DNA of 11,868 nucleotides, from NCBI GenBank assembly GCA_044228625.1, contig JBGAUM010000104.1, positions 1 through 11,868 on the forward strand. Direction: 5' to 3'. The notes below the pieces were generated by a model, which saw nothing but the letters and a program-made list of their open reading frames with translations, was not told where the DNA came from and did no database searches. This DNA is from UKL13-2 sp044228625. Its GTDB lineage: Bacteria > Pseudomonadota > Gammaproteobacteria > Burkholderiales > Usitatibacteraceae. Both the position numbers and the translations under genes were made by a program. Shown one piece after another: positions 1-6,462 of the stretch. Each line of letters begins with the position of its first letter. Position 1 is the stretch's first letter.

Positions 1-623
1 AAGTACACCGAGTAGTTGCGCTGCAAACCGTAGGTAAAGCAGGCGCGCGCGAATCCCTTGATCGACTCATCGAGGTTGTACATGCCCATCGCGATGCCGG
101 CGCCGGGCGCCTTGAAAACTTCGCGTTCAATCGGTGCGCCACCGTCGGCAGGCGTGAAGGTCATTTTCAAGGTGCCGGCCCCGGGAAACTGGAAGTCGGT
201 CGCGCGATATTGATCGCCAAACCCGTGACGTGCCACCACGACCGGCTTGTCCCAATGCGCCACCAAGCGCGGGACGTTCTTGCAAATGATTGGCTCGCGG
301 AAAATCGTGCCGTCCAGGATGTTGCGGATCGTGCCGTTGGGCGACTTCCACATTTGCTTCAGGTTGAATTCCTTCACGCGCGCTTCGTCCGGCGTGATCG
401 TCGCGCATTTCACCGCGACGCCGTATTTCTTTGTCGCGTTGGCCGAATCGATCGTCACCTGGTCATTGGTCGCGTCACGATGCTCCATGCCCAAGTCGTA
501 ATACTTCAGATCCACATCAAGGTACGGAAGGATCAGCTTTTCACGGATCATCTTCCAGATGATGCGGGTCATTTCATCACCGTCCATTTCGACGATGGGG
601 TTTACGACTTTGATCTTGGCCAT
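1..623 (-). CDS. icd: NADP-dependent isocitrate dehydrogenase, type II (N-terminal part; gene runs off the window)
   Basis: Oxidatively decarboxylates isocitrate to 2-oxoglutarate with NADP+, a cytoplasmic TCA-cycle step that also supplies NADPH. Only the first 207 codons are present; the family is about 400-410 residues, so roughly half is missing. Seen: an N-terminal VEMDGDEMTRIIW block (residues 11-23), DATNDQVT (50-57), KCATITPDE (72-80), the substrate loop KSPNGTIRN (93-101) with Ser94 and Arg100, FRE with Arg109, and RHGFGDQYRATDF with Arg132. These arginines have the same numbers as the isocitrate-binding residues of human IDH1, so this is the homodimeric 'eukaryotic-like' type and not the E. 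coli Icd type. The ATG at 623-621 is preceded by AGGAAA about six bases upstream and gives the family N-terminus. Transcription probably starts from the extended -10 at 676-684. Family identity is very secure. Confidence 0.96.
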   Translation of the reverse strand, partial: MAKIKVVNPIVEMDGDEMTRIIWKMIREKLILPYLDVDLKYYDLGMEHRDATNDQVTIDSANATKKYGVAVKCATITPDEARVKEFNLKQMWKSPNGTIRNILDGTIFREPIICKNVPRLVAHWDKPVVVARHGFGDQYRATDFQFPGAGTLKMTFTPADGGAPIEREVFKAPGAGIAMGMYNLDESIKGFARACFTYGLQRNYSVY

Positions 624-934
624 GGGGATTTCCTGAAGTGCGTGAAGGAGAAGGCGGAATGCGTAGGGAAGATCGATTATAGCAAAGCGTCCTTCCGCTT
701 GACCCGCCGAGCAAAGGGCAAACCCTAGAACTGGCGCGGTGTTTGGGGCGATTTTGGCTCGCGTGGCGCGCGGAATTTGGCTTTTCGCCTGGGCGGGGCG
801 AGTGATAAGCTGTTGTGTGCGCTCAAGTCGTCGTCCAAGCGGATCACAAGAAGCGAATTGACGCATCGGAATGCGCTGTCTCGCTGGCGCAATCCGTTCC
901 TCCACCTGAGTCCCTCGACCCACTTCACGACTCC
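624..934. other. 311-bp divergent intergenic region between icd and the GFA-family gene
   Basis: The icd leader and promoter occupy the left end. The rest holds no convincing gene: a reading frame from a GTG at 815 runs in phase into the GFA gene, but its first 40 residues do not look like the family and precede the conserved N-terminus. I found no clear -10/-35 pair for the rightward GFA gene. The stretch around 777-809 (TTGGCT, then GATAAG 21 bases later) is too widely spaced to call. A short AGGG-CAAA-CCCT stem at 715-726 is too weak to call a terminator. Confidence 0.5.
676..684 (-). promoter_or_regulatory. Extended -10 promoter element for icd
   Basis: Read on the minus strand this is TGCTATAAT, a perfect -10 hexamer with the extended TGn motif. 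No convincing -35 lies 16-18 bases upstream, which fits an extended -10 promoter. The predicted start is near 669, giving a leader of about 45 bases before the icd ATG. Inferred from sequence only. Confidence 0.6.
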
Positions 935-1324
935 ATGATCCAAGGCTCCTGCCATTGCGGTGCTGTCCACTGGTTCCTGCGCGAACTTCCCGAATCTGTC
1001 ACCGCCTGCAACTGCACGGCATGCCGCCGATACGGCGTGCTGTGGGCGTACGGCCACGAGGGCGAAAACATCCGCATCCAGGGGGAAACCACGACTTACA
1101 TTCGCGGCAAATCATTGAGCTTCAATTTTTGCGGGACATGTGGTTGCGTGACGCATTGGCGTGCATTGAAATCAACTACTGAAGGCCGCCGGCGGATCGC
1201 CGTGAATTTGCGCATGACGGACCCTAACGCCATTGCGCAGCTGCCCATCGATCACTTCGATGGTTTGGACAAGTGGGAGGACCTGCCGCGTGACGGACGC
1301 TGCGTGAAGGATCTCTGGTTCTAG
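935..1324 (+). CDS. GFA/CENP-V family zinc protein
   Basis: A 129-residue cytoplasmic protein with the full cysteine pattern of the GFA (glutathione-dependent formaldehyde-activating enzyme) fold. Cys6 and Cys8 lie in GSCHCGAV, and Cys66 and Cys69 in FCGTCG; in solved family structures the equivalents bind a structural zinc. Cys25, Cys27 and Cys30 in CNCTACRRYG correspond to the second, catalytic zinc site. Length is typical of the short members. The founding member was said to promote S-hydroxymethylglutathione formation, but most family members have no proven substrate, so no reaction is assigned. ATG 935 is chosen because it places GSCHCGAV at the N-terminus as usual; no clear Shine-Dalgarno precedes it. 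The GNAT gene starts 19 bases downstream, suggesting co-transcription. The stop is TAG followed by CCGGC. Confidence 0.88.
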   Translation: MIQGSCHCGAVHWFLRELPESVTACNCTACRRYGVLWAYGHEGENIRIQGETTTYIRGKSLSFNFCGTCGCVTHWRALKSTTEGRRRIAVNLRMTDPNAIAQLPIDHFDGLDKWEDLPRDGRCVKDLWF

Positions 1325-1343
1325 CCGGCATGCCGCATTTACC

Positions 1344-2021
1344 ATGAAACATCTTCTCGACAACATCGCCTGGCATACGCTTTCCGGTCATCATCTGCGT
1401 CACTCGGCGGGTACTGCAACCTCGCGTCGATACGCCCATGGTTTTTCGCCCATCTTGGGATTTTCGGACCCGTTACACGCGGATTTCCATGCGCTTGAAC
1501 CGTTTTGTCACCCGGACGAACATTTCTATACCGACGGGTGGTCCGGTGAAGTGCCTGGCGGGTGGACGCTTCACGTTGAATCCACCATGTTCAAGATGGT
1601 CTGGGAAGGCGGCCTGCCCAAGGAGGACTCCTTGTTGCAGGCTTGCACACTGGACCACTCCCATGCGGGCCAGGCCCTGGAGTTGGCCACGCGGACGCGG
1701 CCCGGCCCTTTTGGGCCGCGCACCATTGAGCTGGGAGATTACTTTGGCTGCTTCGACGGCGCCAAGTTGATTGCCATGGCGGGCGAGCGAATGCACGCGC
1801 ACACGCTTCACGAGATCAGCGGTGTCTGCACCGACCCCGAATTCCGCGGACAAGGCTTGGCTCGCCGCTTGATGCTTTTGATTGTGCGCCGGCAAATGAT
1901 GCGTGGAGAGATTCCATTCCTGCATGTCATGCGTGAAAACTCAGGGGCCCGGGCACTCTATGAGCGCATGGGGTTTCGCAATTACAAGGAAAGTGTGGTG
2001 CGCGTGGTATCGCCCGACTGA
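1344..2021 (+). CDS. GNAT family N-acetyltransferase (FR47-like)
   Basis: A 225-residue protein predicted to move an acetyl group from acetyl-CoA to an amine on an unknown acceptor. The C-terminal half carries the GNAT core. GVCTDPEFRGQGLARRLM (160-177) is motif A, whose RGQGLA segment forms the pyrophosphate-binding loop of acetyl-CoA. FLHVMRENSGARALYERMGF (192-211) is motif B, with the conserved Asn and the ALYERMGF helix. The first 130 residues (LDN-x-x-WHTL start, then a Trp-rich stretch near 66-88) resemble the N-terminal domain usual in FR47-like bacterial proteins, so this is not a fusion. The ATG is preceded by no obvious Shine-Dalgarno, and it lies 19 bases after the GFA stop, so translation may depend on that gene. 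Substrate unknown; nothing links it mechanistically to the GFA protein beyond the probable shared transcript. Confidence 0.88.
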   Translation: MKHLLDNIAWHTLSGHHLRHSAGTATSRRYAHGFSPILGFSDPLHADFHALEPFCHPDEHFYTDGWSGEVPGGWTLHVESTMFKMVWEGGLPKEDSLLQACTLDHSHAGQALELATRTRPGPFGPRTIELGDYFGCFDGAKLIAMAGERMHAHTLHEISGVCTDPEFRGQGLARRLMLLIVRRQMMRGEIPFLHVMRENSGARALYERMGFRNYKESVVRVVSPD

Positions 2022-2080
2022 ACGCGTTGACCTGGATTGGTCGGTGGTGCTCGCGCGGGCGATCGCACAAGGCGCGCCGA

Positions 2081-2086
2081 TATAAT
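2081..2086 (+). promoter_or_regulatory. -10 element (TATAAT) for the Gcr-type gene
   Basis: A perfect TATAAT lies in the spacer after the GNAT gene. The predicted start is near 2093, leaving a leader of about 60 bases before GTG 2153. The -35 region (around 2058-2063) is poor. The hexamer and the six bases after it (CGATCT) are identical to the icd promoter. It lies inside the longest possible reading frame from ATG 2027, which argues that ATG 2027 is not the start. Confidence 0.5.
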
Positions 2087-2152
2087 CGATCTCATCTACT
2101 GCTGCGCCGACACTCTGCGCACATTCTCTCTTCGGCTGTTCCCACCAACGCC

Positions 2153-4192
2153 GTGCCCGCCCCTCTTCCCCACGCCCAACTGTTCGACGCCATCAGGTCG
2201 CTAAAGGACTGCAACGATCCGCTCGCAGGCTTGATCCGGCTCGTCAATGCCTTGCGGCCGGACCGCCCGTCGAACGCGATATTGGTGCGTGCGCGATTTG
2301 CGGTTTTGATTGCGTCGATTGAGGCCGATGCCGGCTCGCGCGCGGCGTTGCGATCCTGCCTGTTGGCCCTGCTGGAAAACCGCAAGCAAGTGAGTTTCTT
2401 CGCCGATAGCGGCATTCTCCCCAATAGCGGATTCTTTTCCGAGTTGTGGCGACGCATCGTTCAGCGTTTTCTGCCAGCGATCAAGGAACCTGGGTACTTG
2501 CGCGATGCCGTCCAGTTGGTCTTTCATCGCCGCACAGATTACGAATGGTTCGATGCCATCGATGAAGTTGACAAGCTGCGTTTGTGGCGTGCACTGGACT
2601 TTGACGCATCGGCAAATCATCCCGCACTGCACCACACGCTCAATCAAATGCTGGATGCCGCCGACGTGCTTGCTACGCGTATCGGCGCCATGGGCCTGGA
2701 GCCTGAGTTGGTTCGCCTGCATCCCCGCATCGAGGAGCGAGGCTCGCCATTCCTTGCATTGGCCCTTGAAACACACGATCTGTCGAAATCGTATCGCGCC
2801 TATTTGGCCGGCGGCGAGCTCCCCACCGAGGACGAACGGCAGCTTGATGTACTCATTGGCCAGTGCCGGGACGTGCTGACACGCGTGCGTTCCCGCGCTG
2901 CGGCAGTCGGGACCAGCTTGGGCCTGACATACCTCCTGCGGCGGCTCGAACAAAGCCTCTTGCGGCTGCAACTGATTGCACACCTGCTCGCGCTGCGTCA
3001 CCGGGAGACCGGCGCACTCCAGACTGGGCGCAGCGAACTCGCGACGCTGGCCATTGAACTGATCGGAGATGTGATGCAGGGCGAGGGCTTGCGCCAGCAG
3101 ATCCGGGGACACGTCAGCCGCACGGTCGGGCTGCTGGCATTGCGCGTCACCGACAACGCCAGCCGCGCGGGTGAACACTACATCACCGCAACACGCGATG
3201 AATATTTCACGATGTGGCGCGGCGCAATGGGCGCCGGTTTCGTTGTGGGATTCATGGCGCTGCTGAAGGTGGTTTCGGCAAAAGCTTCTCTTGCGCCGCT
3301 GGGATATGCCCTGGCTTATGCGCTCAATTATTCGTGTGGCTTCATGCTGATTCACGTTTTGCATTGGACGCTGGCGACCAAGCAGCCCGCCATGACCGCG
3401 TCAACCATTGCCGGCGTCATCGGCGAGATTCGCGGACGCATGAAGGATGTCGAGCGGCTGGCCACTCTGGTCACAGACCTGGTGCGAAGCCAAATTGCGG
3501 CCATCTTGGGAAACGTGCTCATCGCCATTCCGACAGCCATGGCACTGGCGGCTCTGGTTTCGATGGTCATGGGCGCCCCCTTGCTGGACCCCAGCAAAGC
3601 GCGCGGCATCCTGACGGACATTTCTCCCATCGATAGCCTGGCGCTGCCGCATGCAGCCGTCGCCGGCGTCTGTCTTTTCCTGGGCGGCCTCATCTCGGGC
3701 TACTTCGACAACCTGGCCGCCTATGAACGCATTCGCGAGCGGATCGCACAAACACATTGGCTGGAGCGTTTGTTGGGGGCGCCTCGCCTTTCGCGCTTTG
3801 CAGAGTACCTGGACAACAACCTCGGCGCATTGGCCGGCAATTTCTTTCTCGGCTTCATGCTGGCGGGTGCCGGCACGATCGGTTTCTTGACGGGTCTTCC
3901 CCTCGACGTTCGCCATGTCACGCTGGCATCTGCGCAATTCGGCCTGTCGCTGGTCTCGCTGGGGTTTGAAATCGACCTGATCACGCTGGCAAAGTGCCTC
4001 GCTGGAATTGCGCTGATCGGCATGACGAACCTTGTGGTGAGCTTTGCTTTGGCCCTCTGGGTCGCCCTGCGATCACGCGGCATTGCATTCACACAGTCCG
4101 GGGCACTGCTGGTGTCGCTCCTGGGCAGGCTCAAGAACGACTGGAAGAGTTTCGTCTGGCCGGACAAACAGGCTGGAAGCCGGCCCCAATAG
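2153..4192 (+). CDS. Gcr-type 'site-specific recombinase' family membrane protein (SpecificRecomb)
   Basis: About 679 residues from GTG 2153. It resembles the proteobacterial proteins annotated 'site-specific recombinase Gcr', named after a gonococcal gene. The N-terminal half (1-350) is soluble and helical, rich in Leu and Arg. The C-terminal half has about six hydrophobic segments, near residues 358-373, 382-404, 450-472, 499-518, 561-582 and 612-638. Conserved-looking blocks include GGLISGYFDNLAAYERI (511-527) and GFMLAGAGTIGFLTGLPLDVRH (567-588). I see no serine- or tyrosine-recombinase catalytic signature, so the name should not be read as a function. GTG 2153 is preferred because a TATAAT promoter at 2081 lies downstream of ATG 2027 and residues encoded by 2027-2152 look non-coding; no Shine-Dalgarno settles it. 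Converges on the TlpA gene, 55 bases away. Confidence 0.82.
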   Translation: MPAPLPHAQLFDAIRSLKDCNDPLAGLIRLVNALRPDRPSNAILVRARFAVLIASIEADAGSRAALRSCLLALLENRKQVSFFADSGILPNSGFFSELWRRIVQRFLPAIKEPGYLRDAVQLVFHRRTDYEWFDAIDEVDKLRLWRALDFDASANHPALHHTLNQMLDAADVLATRIGAMGLEPELVRLHPRIEERGSPFLALALETHDLSKSYRAYLAGGELPTEDERQLDVLIGQCRDVLTRVRSRAAAVGTSLGLTYLLRRLEQSLLRLQLIAHLLALRHRETGALQTGRSELATLAIELIGDVMQGEGLRQQIRGHVSRTVGLLALRVTDNASRAGEHYITATRDEYFTMWRGAMGAGFVVGFMALLKVVSAKASLAPLGYALAYALNYSCGFMLIHVLHWTLATKQPAMTASTIAGVIGEIRGRMKDVERLATLVTDLVRSQIAAILGNVLIAIPTAMALAALVSMVMGAPLLDPSKARGILTDISPIDSLALPHAAVAGVCLFLGGLISGYFDNLAAYERIRERIAQTHWLERLLGAPRLSRFAEYLDNNLGALAGNFFLGFMLAGAGTIGFLTGLPLDVRHVTLASAQFGLSLVSLGFEIDLITLAKCLAGIALIGMTNLVVSFALALWVALRSRGIAFTQSGALLVSLLGRLKNDWKSFVWPDKQAGSRPQ

Positions 4193-4197
4193 CCGGC
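4179..4197. other. Short GC stem-loop over the Gcr-type stop codon
   Basis: GCCGGC at 4179-4184 and again at 4192-4197 are self-complementary and could pair around a 7-base loop that includes most of the TAG stop. No T-tract follows on either strand, so this is not a standard intrinsic terminator, but it sits between convergent genes where one would be expected. Confidence 0.25.
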
Positions 4198-4247
4198 CGT
4201 GTGCTCAATTCAGGCGACACGCGTCCTCGGAAGCGCAACTTACCCCG

Positions 4248-4742
4248 TCATTGCGCCTTTTCGCCTTTGACCACGCGGGACAACAACTCGCGCGTGACGG
4301 TTCCGGTCTTCTGATAGGCGATCTTGCCGGCGGGGTCGTAGACGATGGTCGTTGGAAGGCCCTTGACCTTGCCGAAGGCTTTCTCACTCTTATCGTCGCC
4401 AAGCACCAAGGGATAGGTGTGTCCCACTTTTTTCGCGAAAGCGATGACTTTGGACTTGTCATCCCAGTCAAGGGCAATGCCGATGACCCGGACCTTGTCG
4501 CCGGCCTCCTTGGCAAAGGCGGCAATGTCCGGGATCTCCTTGATGCAGGGGGCGCACCATGTGGCCCAAAAATTGACAACAACCCACTGACCCTTGGCAT
4601 CTGCCAATCGCTGCGGCTTACCCGCAGTGTCAGTGAGTTCAAAGGCTCCTGACGCGGGCACAAAAGGGACGAGCGCGGCAACGATCGTCACCCGCAAGGC
4701 GGCAGTTGACTTTGCTCGCAGCCGAGAGAAGAAAGATGGCAT
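4248..4742 (-). CDS. TlpA/ResA-type exported thiol-disulfide oxidoreductase
   Basis: A 164-residue thioredoxin-fold protein acting outside the inner membrane. The first 33 residues form a signal peptide: basic start SRLRAKS, hydrophobic core ALRVTIVAALVPFVPA, and likely cleavage after Ser-Gly-Ala (31-33). The active site is FWATWCAPCIKEIP with Cys63 and Cys66, the WCxPC form of the TlpA/ResA group; the cis-proline is Pro130 in GLPTT. Such proteins reduce disulfides in apo-cytochromes or other exported partners, but no cytochrome-maturation gene is nearby, so the partner is unknown. ATG 4742-4740 is chosen because it begins a clean signal peptide; the frame stays open upstream to 5033, but that part overlaps the opposite-strand gene and does not look like protein. 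No strong Shine-Dalgarno is visible. It diverges from the PilZ-like gene with 133 bases between the starts. Confidence 0.93.
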   Translation of the reverse strand: MPSFFSRLRAKSTAALRVTIVAALVPFVPASGAFELTDTAGKPQRLADAKGQWVVVNFWATWCAPCIKEIPDIAAFAKEAGDKVRVIGIALDWDDKSKVIAFAKKVGHTYPLVLGDDKSEKAFGKVKGLPTTIVYDPAGKIAYQKTGTVTRELLSRVVKGEKAQ

Positions 4743-4750
4743 GATCGCTC

Positions 4751-4759
4751 TGCTAGAAT
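4751..4759 (+). promoter_or_regulatory. Extended -10 promoter for the PilZ-like gene
   Basis: TGCTAGAAT matches an extended -10 (TGn plus TAGAAT, five of six consensus bases). No good -35 is present. The predicted start is near 4766, giving a leader of about 110 bases before ATG 4876. It lies only nine bases from the TlpA start codon, on the other strand, so the two genes may interfere or be co-regulated. Confidence 0.45.
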
Positions 4760-4770
4760 CGGGACCCGAT
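4758..4770. promoter_or_regulatory. 13-bp dyad ATCGGG-A-CCCGAT at the predicted transcription start
   Basis: Perfect 6-bp arms around one central base, directly after the -10 of the PilZ-like gene and just upstream of the TlpA start on the opposite strand. The one-base centre makes a protein-binding dyad more natural than an RNA hairpin. A repeat of this size arises by chance a few times in a window this long, so only its placement is suggestive. Confidence 0.3.
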
Positions 4771-4875
4771 GTTAGCATCTGCATGACCGCAGTAGTCCGC
4801 AAAGTGACATCTGGCGGGTAACCCATCCTCGCCAACGATCCGCTGCGCAAACCGACCGACAACCCCGGGGAAAAC

Positions 4876-6444
4876 ATGGCGCTTGGTCTCAACGTACCCG
4901 TTCCGTCGCAGCCACTACCCAAGGAGATCGAGCTCAATCCCAAAAGGGCGCGGGCGTGGATCGACACCCTGCCGCTGACCAAAACGGTCGACTCCGCGCG
5001 CGTGTTGGCAGGAACGCTGGCGACGCTCAACAATTCAAAGATTTCCGCAGAGGAGCGGGTCGCCGTACTGGAGGCGTACCGGCCAATTCTGCACGTGCTG
5101 TTCGACGAACTGCAGGCGATCTACGCTTATGCGCCGTTGCCGCTGCAGCCCAAGCAACAAGAGGCGTTTGACCTTGCTTCAGACCTGAACCTGCAGTGCT
5201 GCATCGTGTACAAGCTCTTGTTGCTGGAAAAAACCGGCAAGATGGTGCTGTTCAATGCCAAGAAAACCTTGCCGCCGCCCCTCTACTGGTCGTTGGCCCA
5301 CTTGCATGCGTTGATGATGCAGTGCTATCGCGTCTATCACCCGGTACCCGCCACTGTGTGGCGCGAAATGCACATGTTGCATCAGTACGCCGAAGAGCAG
5401 GGATTCCTCGCGGAAGTGGTTGATACGGAATCCAATTTGACGATGCGCGACCTCTATTGCGAGGCCTTGCTCATCTCATTGGCCGATCCCTACCGGCTCA
5501 TGAACCAGGAGCTGGACAAGGTGCTCGACACCTTGCGCCAAAACAAAGGCCAGGTCGAATTGCGGAACAACGCAGAGGGTCTCAATCCGCAACGTTTGTT
5601 CATTGTCGCCGTGGACAGCGATTCCGCGCCCAAGGTGCTGGTCCAGGGGAATCGGCCGACTTCCGGAAATATCTTGCGGGTGGTCGACCCGACCAAACTC
5701 GTAGATCGCCTGCAACAACGCCTTCGCGCCTCGATGGGAACGACCACGCCAGGAAAGAGTCGCGCAACCCACGATTTGACAGACTTGGTCAGCCGATTGA
5801 TCCGGTTGTGGGGCGATCCGCCCAAGCGGCAGTTTCGCAGGAGTCCCACCGATTCGTCTGTCGCGCTTTGCAGCGGAATCCGTGCGATCTGTCATTTCAC
5901 GGAACTGGCGTCGCAAGAAGACCCGGAAGCCGATGCTCAGGCGATCCGAGACGGCAATACCGTGCCCCTGTTGAGAATCCCGACAGACTCGACCTCCCAG
6001 TCCCTGGGGATTGAAATCTGGCAGGTGCTCAACCAAAGCGCGAACGGCTTGCGCATGCATCGCGAAGCTGGCGGCAAGGTGACTGTCACGGTGGGCGAAA
6101 TCGTCGGGGTTCGGTTTGTTGGCGGCAAAACTTGGAACGTCGGCATCGTTCGCTGGCTGACCTTGCTGGAAGGCGACGCCCTGGAGTTTGGCGTTGAACT
6201 GGTTGCCCCATCCGCAGACAGCATTGTGATCGAGCCGACGATCGGCAGCTCGGGCCGACCGAACCCGGCCCTTCGTTTGCATCCACTGTTGCCAGGCGCC
6301 GAGTCGGACACCTTGCTTACCAGCTCGGAGACGTTCGCCGATCTGCGAGAGTTCGAATTGCGGGACATGGAATCCAGCATGACGGTGCGTGCAACCACCT
6401 TGGTCGAACGGACCAGCCGTTTCGACATGTTCCAGTTTCAATAG
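4876..6444 (+). CDS. Uncharacterised protein with degenerate PilZ-like C-terminal domain
   Basis: A 522-residue protein with no signal peptide and no membrane segment, so probably cytoplasmic. Residues 20-230 are mainly helical, with HVLFDELQAIYAYAPLPL (73-90) and a possibly metal- or ligand-binding mix of Cys, His and Tyr around 108-170. Residues 236-290 look like a small mixed domain, and 300-445 resemble a PilZ c-di-GMP receptor. The PilZ features are an RxxxR (Arg318, Arg322), NQSANG (386-391) matching the [D/N]xSxxG motif, and a beta-strand pair ending LEGDALEFGVELVAP (431-445). The gap between the two motifs, about 68 residues, is larger than the 20-30 usual in PilZ proteins, so c-di-GMP binding is a hypothesis. 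ATG 4876 follows a GGGGAAAA Shine-Dalgarno-like run. I do not recognise a named function. It converges on YihY, with stops 17 bases apart. Confidence 0.75.
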   Translation: MALGLNVPVPSQPLPKEIELNPKRARAWIDTLPLTKTVDSARVLAGTLATLNNSKISAEERVAVLEAYRPILHVLFDELQAIYAYAPLPLQPKQQEAFDLASDLNLQCCIVYKLLLLEKTGKMVLFNAKKTLPPPLYWSLAHLHALMMQCYRVYHPVPATVWREMHMLHQYAEEQGFLAEVVDTESNLTMRDLYCEALLISLADPYRLMNQELDKVLDTLRQNKGQVELRNNAEGLNPQRLFIVAVDSDSAPKVLVQGNRPTSGNILRVVDPTKLVDRLQQRLRASMGTTTPGKSRATHDLTDLVSRLIRLWGDPPKRQFRRSPTDSSVALCSGIRAICHFTELASQEDPEADAQAIRDGNTVPLLRIPTDSTSQSLGIEIWQVLNQSANGLRMHREAGGKVTVTVGEIVGVRFVGGKTWNVGIVRWLTLLEGDALEFGVELVAPSADSIVIEPTIGSSGRPNPALRLHPLLPGAESDTLLTSSETFADLREFELRDMESSMTVRATTLVERTSRFDMFQFQ

Positions 6445-6449
6445 CCGGC

Positions 6450-6462
6450 GACAGCGTCTGTC
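6450..6462. other. Small symmetric hairpin between convergent genes
   Basis: GACAG-CGT-CTGTC, a 5-bp stem with a 3-base loop, lies in the 16-base gap between the PilZ-like stop and the YihY stop and extends into the latter. Without a T-tract it is at best a weak two-way RNA-end signal. Confidence 0.25.

Noticed and set aside
815..934. In-frame GTG start at 815 extending the GFA gene by 40 residues
   Set aside because: The extension does not look like a GFA protein, and the conserved GSCHCGAV N-terminus fits ATG 935.
1703..1718. CGGCCC-TTTT-GGGCCG hairpin inside the GNAT gene
   Set aside because: Strong stem, but it falls in codons for the RPGPFGPR segment of the protein and has no T-tract after it, so it is most simply a coding coincidence.
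2201..3364. 387-residue minus-strand reading frame inside the Gcr gene
   Set aside because: It is rich in Gln, Arg and Cys with no recognisable motif and lies opposite a well-supported gene, the usual result of GC-rich codon bias.
4743..5033. Longer N-terminus for the TlpA protein
   Set aside because: The added residues precede a complete signal peptide and overlap the opposite-strand gene, so ATG 4742 is the likely start.
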